Source: Streptomyces adustus (GTDB lineage: Bacteria; Actinomycetota; Actinomycetes; Streptomycetales; Streptomycetaceae). From it: a DNA stretch of 33,496 bases. Below, one piece after another: positions 1 through 7,519 of this stretch. Location of the stretch: contig NZ_VJZD01000089.1 in the NCBI RefSeq assembly GCF_009377175.1, forward strand, positions 1 to 33,496. The letters are read 5' to 3'. Position 1 is the stretch's first letter. Each line of letters begins with the position of its first letter. The position numbers were made by a program, and so were the translations under genes. The notes under the pieces are model-generated. The model saw only the letters and a list, made by a program, of their open reading frames with translations, did not search any database and was not told where the DNA came from.

Positions 1-1
1 G

Positions 2-124
2 GCGATGGCGTTGACGAGCCGCGCCCAACGCCTCGCCAGGGAGGGGCTGTTCCTGCTGGTCCAGGGCCAGACGGAGCGATCCCGCCAGGCACATCTGCGC
101 ACGCTGATCGACGGGTCCGGCTGA
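2..124 (+). CDS. C-terminal tail of a protein cut by the window edge
   Basis: An open frame enters from the left edge and ends at a TGA at 122-124, leaving about 40 residues that finish in HLRTLIDGSG. The piece is amphipathic and Arg/Leu-rich, as in the last helix of many one-domain regulators such as the TetR family, but no motif fixes the family and I do not recognise it. Codon use has the usual GC-rich third positions, so it is probably real coding sequence. An inverted repeat that could end its transcript follows. Confidence 0.5.
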   Translation, partial: AMALTSRAQRLAREGLFLLVQGQTERSRQAHLRTLIDGSG

Positions 125-133
125 GCGTCGGCC

Positions 134-192
134 GGAGGACGGCGGACGACGGTCGCGACACGTCCGGCCGCCATTCCGGTCGGCCGTCCTCC
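134..192 (+). terminator. Possible terminator, long-loop inverted repeat
   Basis: GGAGGACGGC at 134-143 is perfectly complementary to GCCGTCCTCC at 183-192, with a 39-base GC-rich loop that can itself fold. It lies between the end of the edge gene and the convergent small gene at 260-427. There is no T-run, as is usual for actinomycete terminators. The long loop keeps confidence low. Confidence 0.35.
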
Positions 193-259
193 CGCGCGGC
201 CCCCGCCTCGGTCGGCGATCGTCCCGGCCGGTCGCCGCCCTCGTCGGCCATCGGCCCGG

Positions 260-427
260 TCAGTCCTCGTCGGGGCCGGGAACCACCACGAGGAAGGTGT
301 CCGAGGTCAGATCCATGACCACGGTCGCGGGCTCGCCCTGCGCGCGGCGGGCCGCCGCGTACTCCTCCGCGGGCCAGGAACCCCGCGGGGCTCCCGCGGG
401 AAAGCGCTGCAACACCTTCGTGCTCAT
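260..427 (-). CDS. Small conserved-type protein, 55 aa
   Basis: A 55-residue protein begins MSTKVLQRFP and ends VVVPGPDED. The start is supported by a strong GGAGGTG ribosome-binding site at 437-443, 9 bases upstream. The sequence has a basic N-terminal half with an EEYAAARRAQ helix, then a hydrophobic TFLVVVP strand and an acidic tail. It has no membrane segment or metal motif. Short proteins of this kind with the pattern 'WPAEEY...V.DL.SD.FLVV' are, as I recall, common as hypothetical proteins in Streptomyces, but I know of no function. It lies 107 bp downstream of the MMPL gene on the same strand, beyond that gene's terminator, so it is probably transcribed separately. Confidence 0.6.
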   Translation of the reverse strand: MSTKVLQRFPAGAPRGSWPAEEYAAARRAQGEPATVVMDLTSDTFLVVVPGPDED

Positions 428-480
428 AGCGGCGGACACCTCCGGATCGACCGTGAGAACCGTAAGGACCGCCTGCCCCC

Positions 481-506
481 GATCGGCGCGGCCATGCGCG
501 CCGACC
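481..506 (-). terminator. Terminator of the MMPL transporter gene
   Basis: On the minus strand GGTCGGCGCG pairs with CGCGCCGATC (nine Watson-Crick pairs and one G-U) across a six-base loop CATGGC. The hairpin starts about 29 bases after the MMPL stop codon and ahead of the small downstream gene. Confidence 0.55.
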
Positions 507-534
507 GGGGGGGGACGGGTCTCGTGCCGGACCG

Positions 535-2715
535 TCAGCGCGGCGCGTGCTCCTGCGTCTTCGACGCGGGGTCCGCCGGGTCGAGCGGTGCGCCGTCCGC
601 GGTCCGCGCGGTGTCCGCGGCGGGAGTCCGGCTCAGTCGTCCCGGCCACCACGCCCTGGCTCCGATGTCCAGCACCAGGGCGGGGACCAGGAGCGAGCGC
701 ACCACGAGGGTGTCGAGCAGGACGCCGAAGGCGACGATGAAGGCGATCTGCACCAGGAAGGCGAGCGGGATGACCCCGAGGGCGGCGAAGGTCGCGGCGA
801 GCACCACGCCCGCGGAGGTGATGACCCCGCCGGTGCTGACCAGACCGCGCAGCACGCCCTGGCGCACTCCGTGCCGCATCGACTCCTCCCGGACCCGGGA
901 CATGAGGAAGATGTTGTAGTCGACGCCCAGGGCGACCAGGAACACGAAGCCGTACAGCGGGACCGACGCCTCCGTCCCGGTGAAGCCGAACACATGGCGG
1001 AAGACGAGGGCCGAGACGCCCAGTGTGGCCAGGAAGTTGAGCGCCACGGTGGCCACGAGCAGTGCCGGCATCAGCAGCGAGCGCAGCAGCACCGTCAGGA
1101 TGACGAAGATGATGACGAGGACCACGGGCACGATGAGGCCGCGGTCGCGCTCGGCGGTGCGCAGGGTGTCGTACTGCTGTGCGGTGTAGCCGCCGACGAC
1201 GGCGTGCGCGCCGGGGATCGCGTGCAGCGTGGTGCGCAGCCGGGCGACGGTCGCCTTGGCCTCGTCGCTGTCCGCGGCGGAGGTGAGGGTGACGTCGACG
1301 AGCACCCGTCCGTCGACGACCAGGGCCTTGCCGCCGGGGCGGCCGGAGCTCGCCACACCGGCGGCGGAGTCGACACCCTCGGTGTCCTTGGCCGCCGCGA
1401 CCACCCGGTCCAGTGCCCCGGCGTCGGCGACGACCACCGTCGGGTTGCCCGAACCGCCGGGGAAGTGGGCGCCGAGGGACTTCTGGGCGGCGACGGAGGG
1501 GACGGCGTTGACGAAGATCTCGTCCTGCGGGACGCCTCGGGAGTTGAGGGCCGGGGCGAACGCGGCGCACGCCAGCAGCGCGGCGAGGGAGACCGCCCAG
1601 ACCTTGCGGGGCGACCGGTCGACCAGCTGCGCGACCCGGTGCCACACCCCTTCCCCGGCCCCCGGACCCCGGGCGGGCCGGGGCTTCGCGGGCCAGTAGG
1701 CGGCGCGGCCCAGCAGGACGAGGGCCGCGGGCAGGAACGTCAGGGCGCTGAGCGCGGCGCAGCAGATGCCGATGGCGCCCACCGGTCCGAGCGCCCGGTT
1801 GTTGGTGAGGTCGCTGAACAGCAGGGCGAGCAGCGCGAGGGCGACGGTGGCCGCACTGGCCACGACGGCGCCCCAGGACCGCCGCAGCGCGGCCCGTACG
1901 GCCGTGAACCGGTCCTCGCCCAGGGCGAGTTCCTCACGGAAGCGGGCGGTCACGAGCAGGGCGTAGTCGGTGGCGGCCCCGATCACGAGGATGGAGAGGA
2001 TGCCCTGGATCTGTCCGTCGACGCGGACCACGTCGTGGTCGGCGAGCACGTACACCACCGCGCAGGCGAGCCCCAGCGCGAAGACCGCGCCGAGGATGAC
2101 GATGAGCGGGAGCAGCACGCTGCGGTAGACCAGCAGCAGGATCACCAGGACGGTGACCAGGGCCACGACGAGGAGCAGTCCGTCGATCCCGGAGAACGCG
2201 TCGGCCAGGTCGGCCTGGCTGGCGGCCGGCCCGGCCAGCTGGACCGTGGTGCCGGGCACACGCGCCGCGGCGGACCGGATCCGGTCGAGGGTGTCGGGGA
2301 GGGCGGTTCCCAGGTCGGGCCGCAGCTGGACGACGGCCTCCAGGGCCGCGCCGTCCTCGGAGGGGATCGCGGGCGACACCCGGCCGACGACGCCCGGTGT
2401 GCCGGGGAGCGAGGCCAGGGCACGGTCGGCGGCCGCGCGGCTGTCGGCGATCCGGGCACCCGCAGCGGCGTCGGCGGGGGCGGTCCACAGGACGATCGCC
2501 GGCAGTGTCTCGTCCTGCCGGAAGGCCCGCTGTTCGGCGACGGCCTCGGTCGACTCGGCGCTGCGCGGCAGGAACGCGGCGCGGTCGTTCGTCGCGACCT
2601 CGCCGAGCCGCCCGGCGTAGGGCCCGAGCAGGCCGCCGACGCCGAGCCACACGGCGAGCAGGACCAGGGGGACGAGCCGGACGAGTGTGCGGGCCCGTCG
2701 TGGAGTGGTGGACAT
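535..2715 (-). CDS. MMPL-family (RND) lipid/drug exporter
   Basis: A 726-residue membrane protein with the two-halved MMPL/RND layout: one N-terminal membrane helix (about 11-30), a periplasmic domain (about 35-175), five helices, then the same pattern again. The proton-relay Asp-Tyr pairs are present in both halves: D250-Y251 in GAATDYALL and D599-Y600 in GVDYNIFLM. Length matches actinomycete ActII-3/MmpL-like exporters. The family moves lipids, polyketides or other hydrophobic compounds across the membrane using proton motive force; the substrate here is unknown. The start at MSTTPRR was chosen because GGAGAA precedes it and the upstream extension is non-coding AT-rich DNA. The upstream region carries a putative MarR operator (2767-2800) and an ECF-type promoter (2836-2863) shared with phr and the SigK-like gene. 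Export of a lipid made or modified by the 10.2-15.7 kb operon is an inference from that shared promoter. Confidence 0.9.
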   Translation of the reverse strand: MSTTPRRARTLVRLVPLVLLAVWLGVGGLLGPYAGRLGEVATNDRAAFLPRSAESTEAVAEQRAFRQDETLPAIVLWTAPADAAAGARIADSRAAADRALASLPGTPGVVGRVSPAIPSEDGAALEAVVQLRPDLGTALPDTLDRIRSAAARVPGTTVQLAGPAASQADLADAFSGIDGLLLVVALVTVLVILLLVYRSVLLPLIVILGAVFALGLACAVVYVLADHDVVRVDGQIQGILSILVIGAATDYALLVTARFREELALGEDRFTAVRAALRRSWGAVVASAATVALALLALLFSDLTNNRALGPVGAIGICCAALSALTFLPAALVLLGRAAYWPAKPRPARGPGAGEGVWHRVAQLVDRSPRKVWAVSLAALLACAAFAPALNSRGVPQDEIFVNAVPSVAAQKSLGAHFPGGSGNPTVVVADAGALDRVVAAAKDTEGVDSAAGVASSGRPGGKALVVDGRVLVDVTLTSAADSDEAKATVARLRTTLHAIPGAHAVVGGYTAQQYDTLRTAERDRGLIVPVVLVIIFVILTVLLRSLLMPALLVATVALNFLATLGVSALVFRHVFGFTGTEASVPLYGFVFLVALGVDYNIFLMSRVREESMRHGVRQGVLRGLVSTGGVITSAGVVLAATFAALGVIPLAFLVQIAFIVAFGVLLDTLVVRSLLVPALVLDIGARAWWPGRLSRTPAADTARTADGAPLDPADPASKTQEHAPR

Positions 2716-2766
2716 GGTTCTCCGTGTTCTCCGTGCTCCGAGAAAGTGGGTGTCTCGACGGTAGAT

Positions 2767-2800
2767 AATCTTAATGAAAAACAATCTTGATGATTGAGAT
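2767..2800. promoter_or_regulatory. Putative MarR operator in the MMPL leader
   Basis: This is an AT-rich island in GC-rich DNA. AATCTTAATGA (2767-2777) and AATCTTGATGA (2783-2793) are a direct repeat 16 bp apart with one mismatch. The second copy overlaps a perfect inverted repeat, CAATC-TTGAT-GATTG (2782-2796). Short AT-rich imperfect palindromes are typical MarR sites. The location between the regulator's gene and the exporter, just upstream of the exporter start, supports repression of the exporter. Confidence 0.5.
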
Positions 2801-2835
2801 ATATCGACCGCCGACGATCGTAGACGACACCCACC

Positions 2836-2863
2836 CTTCCGCTTCCTACCGGCCCGCGGATGC
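2836..2863 (-). promoter_or_regulatory. ECF-type promoter of the MMPL gene (GCATCC-N16-CGGAAG)
   Basis: Read on the minus strand, GCATCC (2863-2858) is followed after exactly 16 bases by CGGAAG (2841-2836). The same two hexamers with the same spacing occur before phr and the SigK-like gene, with one base changed before the SDR gene. A start site a few bases downstream would give a leader of about 110 nt that contains the putative MarR operator. Confidence 0.6.
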
Positions 2864-2967
2864 ACGGAGACACGGGCGTTCGCACGCACGGGCATGCGAA
2901 GGCGCCCGAAATCACTGGACATCACCGGAAATCACCGCACGTCGTACGAGGACGCCGGCTGCGACGG

Positions 2968-2987
2968 CGGGACGGGCCGCCGTCCCG
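2968..2987 (-). terminator. Terminator of the marR-type gene
   Basis: CGGGACGG and CCGTCCCG form a perfect 8-bp stem with a 4-base loop, directly abutting the stop codon of the regulator at 2988. It would insulate the regulator from the MMPL gene, which has its own promoter. Confidence 0.55.
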
Positions 2988-3494
2988 TCAGTGTCCGGGG
3001 TCCTTGATCCCGGCGAGCTCCTCGTTCAGGGCCGCCAGGAAGCGCAGCACCAGTGCCAGCTCGTCCTCGGTGAAACGGGACCGCGCGGCCGCGGTGGCGT
3101 CCGCCAGCGGGCGGAAGTAGGTCCGGGCCGCCGGCAGGGCGCCGGCCGCGTAGTGCAGGTGGACCACCCGGCGGTCGGCGCTCTCCCGGACGCGCCGGAT
3201 GTGCCCCGCGCGCTCCAGCCGGTCCACGCACGCGGTCACCGCGCCCGAGGTGAGCCCGAGGTGCTCGCGCAGCCGCTTCGGGGTCATCGGTCCCTCGGCG
3301 TCGAGGATGGCCGCGAGCGCCTGGACGTCCGTCGGATGCAGTCCCTGCTCCCCCGCGAACCCCTGCATCAGACGGTTGATCTCACCGTTCATCCGGCGCA
3401 GCTGGACGCCGAAGGCGGGCAGGTCGGTGGGCACCGCGTCGTCGGGGGACCGCTGTCCCCGCGCGCGCTGCTCCCGGTCGTTCGCTGTGGCCAC
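2988..3494 (-). CDS. MarR-family transcriptional regulator
   Basis: A 168-residue protein with MarR architecture: an N-terminal dimerisation helix (FGVQLRRMNGEINRLMQGF), a winged helix-turn-helix around residues 60-115 (MTPKRLREHLGLTSGAVTAC, then DRLERAGHIRRV with the RESADRR wing), and a C-terminal helical dimer arm. The start is a GTG (VATANDREQ); no Shine-Dalgarno is visible, but a TATACG -10 element sits 8 bases before it, so the message is probably leaderless or nearly so. MarR proteins repress by binding palindromes and let go when bound by small aromatic or lipophilic ligands or oxidised. The neighbouring exporter and the AT-rich site at 2767-2800 are the obvious targets. It is divergent from the SDR gene, whose promoter is only about 30 bp away. 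Confidence 0.88.
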   Translation of the reverse strand: MATANDREQRARGQRSPDDAVPTDLPAFGVQLRRMNGEINRLMQGFAGEQGLHPTDVQALAAILDAEGPMTPKRLREHLGLTSGAVTACVDRLERAGHIRRVRESADRRVVHLHYAAGALPAARTYFRPLADATAAARSRFTEDELALVLRFLAALNEELAGIKDPGH

Positions 3495-3502
3495 ACGGCC
3501 AG

Positions 3503-3508
3503 CGTATA
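3503..3508 (-). promoter_or_regulatory. -10 element of the marR-type gene, probably leaderless
   Basis: TATACG on the minus strand lies 8 bases before the GTG start, with no ribosome-binding site between. Transcription would begin at or next to the start codon. No convincing -35 is visible. Confidence 0.4.
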
Positions 3509-3522
3509 GAAACCCGAACGCC

Positions 3523-3550
3523 GCATCCGGAGGGGTCCGGCTCGGGGAAG
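3523..3550 (+). promoter_or_regulatory. ECF-type promoter of the SDR gene (GCATCC-N16-GGGAAG)
   Basis: GCATCC (3523-3528), a 16-base spacer and GGGAAG (3545-3550) match the phr and SigK-like gene promoters in 11 of 12 bases. It is about 58 bases upstream of the chosen start of the SDR gene and on its strand. Confidence 0.55.
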
Positions 3551-3608
3551 TGATGCGGGAGGGATCGATCACGATCGAGGGGGCCGCGACGCGAAGGGCC
3601 GCATGTAC

Positions 3609-5138
3609 ATGAACGCAGACGACCCCGGAGCCGGGCTGCGCTGCCTGGTGACCGGCGCCACCGGCTACATCGGCGGCCGGCTCGTCCCGGAACTGCTCGA
3701 CGCGGGCCACCGGGTGCGGTGTCTGGCGCGCTCCCCGGAGCGGCTGCGCGACCATCCGTGGGCGGGCGACACGGAGGTGGTACGCGGCGACGTCACCGAC
3801 GCCTCGTCCGTCGCCGACGCCCTGCGGGACATCGACGTCGCCTACTACCTGGTGCACGCCCTGGGCAGCGGCAAGGACTTCGAGCGGACGGACCGGGAGG
3901 CCGCCCGGGTCTTCGGCGAGCAGGCCCGGGCAGCGGGCGTACGGCGGATCGTCTACCTCGGCGGCCTGGCCCCCGCGGAGGTCCCCGAGCGCGAGCTCTC
4001 GCCGCATCTGCGGTCGCGGGCGGAGGTCGGCCGCATCCTGCTCGCCTCGGGGGTGCCGACGACCGTGCTGCGGGCGGCCGTCATCCTCGGCTCCGGTTCG
4101 GTCTCCTTCGAGATGCTGCGCTACCTCACCGAACGCCTCCCGGTGATGGTCACCCCCAGCTGGGTGCACACCCGGATCCAGCCGGTGGCGGTGCGGGACG
4201 TGCTGCGCGTCCTGGTCGGCAGCGCCCGGATGCCCGCGGACGTGAACCGCGCCTTCGACATCGGGGGGCCGGACGTCCTGACGTACCGGGAGATGATGGT
4301 GCGCTACGCCGCCGTCGCGCGGCTGCCGCGCCGTCTCATCGTCTCCGTGCCGATGCTCTCCCCCGGCCTGTCCAGTCACTGGGTCGGCCTGGTCACGCCC
4401 GTGCCCGCGGCGATCGCGCGGCCGCTCACCGAGTCGCTGCGGCACGAGGTCGTCTGCCACGAGCGCGACATCGTCCGGTACGTCCCCGACCCGCCGGGGC
4501 ATCCGATCGGCTTCGACGAGGCGGTCCGGCTCGCCCTGCGCCGGGTGCGCGAGGCGAAGGTGACGACCCGGTGGTCGTCCGCGTCCGTGCCCGGCGCCCC
4601 GAGCGACCCGCTGCCCACCGACCCGGACTGGGCGGGCGGCAGCCTCTACACCGACGAGCGCGAGCAGCCGGTCGAGGCCTCGTGCGCGGCGCTGTGGCGG
4701 GTGATCGAGGGCATCGGGGGCGAGAACGGCTGGTACTCCTTCCCGCTGGCCTGGGCCGTACGCGGCTGGCTGGACCGGCTGGTCGGCGGGGTCGGACTGC
4801 GCCGCGGGCGCCGGGACGCGGCGCGGCTGCGGGTCGGCGACTCGCTGGACTTCTGGCGGGTCGAGGAGATCCAGCCCGGACGGCTGCTGCGGCTGCGCGC
4901 CGAGATGCGGCTGCCGGGTCTGGCCTGGCTGGAGATGTACGTGGACGCGGACGGCGACGGCCGCACCCGGTACCGCCAGCGTGCCCTGTTCCATCCGCGC
5001 GGGCTGCTCGGCCAGGCCTACTGGTGGAGCGTCTCCCCCTTCCACGCCGTCGTGTTCGGCGGGATGGCCCGCAACATCGCCCGCGCCGCGGCGGCGAGCC
5101 CGGTCGGGCACGGCGGGGACCGGGCACCCCTGGGCTGA
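3609..5138 (+). CDS. SDR-family NAD(P)-dependent oxidoreductase with C-terminal DUF2867 domain
   Basis: A 509-residue two-domain protein. The N-terminal half is an atypical short-chain dehydrogenase with the nucleotide-binding loop GATGYIGG near residue 17, an acidic DVTD segment and a VYLGGLAP strand. The classical Tyr-x-x-x-Lys pair is not evident, as usual for SDR_a5-type proteins. From about residue 330 the sequence matches the DUF2867 pattern (WRVIEGIGGENGWYSFPLAW, then a START-like fold ending in FHAVVFGGMARNI). ATG 3609 is preferred over ATG 3603 because GAAGGG lies 10 bases before it and only 4 before the other. Proteins of this type lie next to photolyase and LitR/MerR genes in Pseudomonas light-induced loci, as I recall. 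Its promoter is the same as that of phr. The reaction is unknown; a lipid or isoprenoid substrate would fit the neighbours. Confidence 0.87.
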   Translation: MNADDPGAGLRCLVTGATGYIGGRLVPELLDAGHRVRCLARSPERLRDHPWAGDTEVVRGDVTDASSVADALRDIDVAYYLVHALGSGKDFERTDREAARVFGEQARAAGVRRIVYLGGLAPAEVPERELSPHLRSRAEVGRILLASGVPTTVLRAAVILGSGSVSFEMLRYLTERLPVMVTPSWVHTRIQPVAVRDVLRVLVGSARMPADVNRAFDIGGPDVLTYREMMVRYAAVARLPRRLIVSVPMLSPGLSSHWVGLVTPVPAAIARPLTESLRHEVVCHERDIVRYVPDPPGHPIGFDEAVRLALRRVREAKVTTRWSSASVPGAPSDPLPTDPDWAGGSLYTDEREQPVEASCAALWRVIEGIGGENGWYSFPLAWAVRGWLDRLVGGVGLRRGRRDAARLRVGDSLDFWRVEEIQPGRLLRLRAEMRLPGLAWLEMYVDADGDGRTRYRQRALFHPRGLLGQAYWWSVSPFHAVVFGGMARNIARAAAASPVGHGGDRAPLG

Positions 5139-5950
5139 CGGCCGCGCACGCCCCTGGCCTGCGGGCCGTGAGCCGTGGCCCGTGGCCCGCTGAGCGAGGG
5201 GCGCGGGCCGCTGAGCGCGGGGTACTCGGCGCTGGGCTGCGGGTCGTACGCGCTTGAGCTGCGGGCGGCGCGCCGCCGGGCCGAGGGCCGCGGGCCACGC
5301 GCCGCCGGGCGAGGGGCACGCGGCGCTGAGCGAGAGGCACGCGCCCCTGGGCGGCGCACCGCCGATCTGCGGGCCACGGGCTGCGGGCCGCGGGCTGCGG
5401 GCCACACGCCGCCGGGCGAGAGTGCGCGGCGCTAGCGCGGGGCACGCGCCCCTGGGCAGCGCGCGCTGAGCTGCGGGCCGCGGGCTGCGTGCCGCTGAGC
5501 GAGGGGTGCGCGCCGCTGAGCTGCGGGCCGCGCACCGCCGATCTGCGGGCTGCGGGCTGCGGGCTGCGGGCTGCGGGCTGCGGGCACGCGGCGCTGAGCG
5601 AGAGGCACGCGTCCCTGAGCGGCGCACCGCCGATCTGCGGGCCGCCGATCTGCGGGCCGCGGGCTGCGGGCCACACGCCGCCGGGCGAGGGGTGCGCGGC
5701 GCTAGCGCGGGGCACGCGCCCCTGGGCTGCGCACCGCTGAGCTGCGTACCGCGGGCTGCGTGCCGCTGAGCGAGGGGTGCGCGCCGCTGAGCTGCGGGCC
5801 GCGCACCGCCGATCTGCGGGCTGCGGGCTGCGGGCACGCGGCGCTGAGCGAGAGGCACGCGTCCCTGAGCGGCGCACCGCCGATCTGCGGGCCGCGGGCC
5901 GCTGAGCGAGGGGGGCGTGCCGCTGGGCGAGGGGCGCGCGCCCTGGGGCC
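5139..5950. repeat. 0.8-kb block of GC-rich tandem repeats between the SDR gene and phr
   Basis: The 940 bp between the SDR gene and phr is almost wholly repetitive. The smallest unit is a CTGCGGG heptamer, six in a row near 5543-5584 and three near 5815-5835. Short blocks such as CCGATCTGCGGG and GCTGAGCGAG alternate in a fixed order to make a unit of about 250-270 bp. The block beginning GCGGCGCTGAGCGAGAGGC starts at 5320, 5588 and 5838 (last copy partial), and a 140-165 bp stretch at 5480-5644 recurs at 5751-5894 with only 21 bp (three heptamers) missing. Open frames run through all six phases but give only Arg/Ala/Pro-rich low-complexity peptides, so I regard it as non-coding. It ends just before the phr promoter. 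Confidence 0.85.
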
Positions 5951-6013
5951 GAGGACCGGGCGCCGTCGGGTCGAAGGCCGTGTGCGTCGCGCCATCCGTG
6001 TCCGAGGACACCC

Positions 6014-6041
6014 GCATCCATCGGACGTCCCGGGCCGGAAG
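6014..6041 (+). promoter_or_regulatory. ECF-type promoter of phr (GCATCC-N16-CGGAAG)
   Basis: GCATCC (6014-6019) and CGGAAG (6036-6041) are separated by exactly 16 bases and lie about 39 bases before the phr start. Immediately upstream is a perfect inverted repeat GTGTCC-GA-GGACAC (5998-6011), which could be a further regulator site. Confidence 0.6.
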
Positions 6042-6079
6042 CACCTCCACGGCCCCCACTCTTCTCCGGAGCATGCCTC

Positions 6080-7453
6080 ATGAACGTCTCGGTCGTCCTG
6101 TTCACCTGCGACCTCCGTCTGCACGACCATCCGCCGCTGCGCGCCGCCCTCGACGGCTCCCGGCAGATCGTGCCGCTCTTCGTCCGCGACCCGGCCGTGG
6201 ACGGCGCCGGTTTCGCCGCCGCCAACCGGCTGGCGTTCCTCGCGGACTGCCTGCGCGACCTGGACGCGGGCCTGCGCGAGCGCGGCGGACGGCTCGTCCT
6301 GCGCCACGGCGACGTCGTAGAGGAAGTCTGCAAGGCGGCGGCCGAGTCGGACGCGGACGAGGTGCACATGGCGGCCGACGTCAGCGCCTTCGCCCAGCGG
6401 CGCGAGGAACGGCTGCGGGCCGCGCTGGAGGCCCAGGGCGTACGGCTGCACGTCCACGACACGGTGAGCACGGCCGTCCCGCCGGGTGCCGTGACACCGG
6501 CCTCCTCGGACCACTTCGCCGTCTTCACCCCCTACTTCCGGCAGTGGTCGCGGCAGACACTGCGCGACACCCTCGGCGCGCCGCGCGTGGTGCGGGTCCC
6601 GGACGGCATCGGCTCCGCTGGACTGCCCTCCCGGAAGGGACTCACCGGGGTGTCGGAGGGACTGGCCGCGGGCGGCGAGACGGCGGGCCGGGAGCGGCTC
6701 ACGGCCTGGCTCCGCCGCGGCGTCGACGCCTACGAGACCGGCCAGGACGACCTCGGCGGCGACGCGACCTCCCGGCTCTCCCCGCACCTGCACTTCGGCA
6801 CCCTCTCCCCCGTGGAGGTCGTCAACCGGGCGCGCCGGGCGGGCGGTCCCGGCGCCGAGGCGTTCGTACGGCAGCTCGCGTGGCGGGACTTCCACCGTCA
6901 GGTGCTCGCCGCGCGCCCGGCGGTGGCCACCGCCGACTACCGCACCAAGCGGGACCGTTGGCGGTCCGAGCGGACGGCGCGGGAGGACGTGGCGGCGTGG
7001 CGGGAGGGCCGGACCGGCTATCCGGTGGTCGACGCGGGGATGCGCCAACTCCGGTACGAGGGCTGGATGCACAACCGCTGCCGGCTGCTGACGGCGAGTT
7101 TTCTCACCAAGACGCTCTACGTCGACTGGCGGGTCGGCGCCCGGCACTTCCTGGACCTGCTGGTCGACGGCGACGTCGCGAACAACCAGCTCAACTGGCA
7201 GTGGATGGCGGGGACCGGCACCGACAGCCGCCCCAACCGGGTGCTCAACCCCGTCACCCAGGCCAAGCGGCACGATCCCGACGGGGCCTACGTGCGCCGG
7301 TGGGTGCCCGAACTGGCGAGCGTCGAGGGGCCGTCGGTGCACGAGCCGTGGAAACTCCGGGGGCCGCAGCGCGCGGGGGTGGACTACCCGGAGCCGATCG
7401 TCGACCTCTCCGAGGGACTCGCCCGCTTCCGGGAGGCCCGCGGACGCGACTGA
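6080..7453 (+). CDS. phr: Deoxyribodipyrimidine photolyase (CPD photolyase)
   Basis: A 457-residue photolyase/cryptochrome. The N-terminal antenna-chromophore domain opens with VVLFTCDLRLHDHPPL. The C-terminal FAD domain has the diagnostic blocks TSRLSPHLHFGTLSP (about 230-243), LAWRDFHRQ, TGYPVVDAGMRQL (312-324), WMHNRCR, DGDVANNQLNWQW (363-375) and NPVTQAKRHDPDGAYVRRWV. It repairs cyclobutane pyrimidine dimers using blue or near-UV light and electrons from reduced FAD. The length is right for a class I enzyme; Streptomyces enzymes of this type use a deazaflavin antenna, which cannot be read from sequence alone. GGAG lies 8 bases before the ATG. It is convergent with litR and has the shared ECF promoter, so light induction through LitR and a sigma factor is expected. 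Confidence 0.95.
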   Translation: MNVSVVLFTCDLRLHDHPPLRAALDGSRQIVPLFVRDPAVDGAGFAAANRLAFLADCLRDLDAGLRERGGRLVLRHGDVVEEVCKAAAESDADEVHMAADVSAFAQRREERLRAALEAQGVRLHVHDTVSTAVPPGAVTPASSDHFAVFTPYFRQWSRQTLRDTLGAPRVVRVPDGIGSAGLPSRKGLTGVSEGLAAGGETAGRERLTAWLRRGVDAYETGQDDLGGDATSRLSPHLHFGTLSPVEVVNRARRAGGPGAEAFVRQLAWRDFHRQVLAARPAVATADYRTKRDRWRSERTAREDVAAWREGRTGYPVVDAGMRQLRYEGWMHNRCRLLTASFLTKTLYVDWRVGARHFLDLLVDGDVANNQLNWQWMAGTGTDSRPNRVLNPVTQAKRHDPDGAYVRRWVPELASVEGPSVHEPWKLRGPQRAGVDYPEPIVDLSEGLARFREARGRD

Positions 7454-7471
7454 GGACGCGCCCGACCCACG

Positions 7472-7511
7472 CGGCGGGCGGGCACCGCCTGCGCGCGCCG
7501 GGCGCCCGCCG
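7472..7511. terminator. Bidirectional terminator between phr and litR
   Basis: CGGCGGGCG (7472-7480) and CGCCCGCCG (7503-7511) form a perfect 9-bp stem with a 22-base GC-rich loop in the 66-bp gap between two convergent genes. Confidence 0.5.
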
Positions 7512-7519
7512 GACACGCG

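Noticed and set aside
547..2790. Long open frame on the plus strand opposite the MMPL gene (747 codons)
   Set aside because: Its translation is a low-complexity Gly/Asp/Gln/Glu/His-rich string that mirrors the codon bias of the real gene; the minus strand has clear MMPL motifs.
4499..4526. GCATCC inside the SDR gene as another ECF promoter
   Set aside because: The base block 16 bases downstream is GCGGTC, which does not match CGGAAG; it is also within coding sequence.
5480..5894. The repeat block as a CRISPR array
   Set aside because: Repeats are of variable length and contiguous, with no unique spacers of even size and no cas genes nearby.
2988..6074. Very long minus-strand frame of over 1000 codons running through the repeat block, the SDR gene antisense and the marR-type gene
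   Set aside because: Only its last 168 codons are a recognisable protein (MarR). The rest is Arg/Ala/Pro repeats and antisense of the SDR gene, a result of high GC with few stops.
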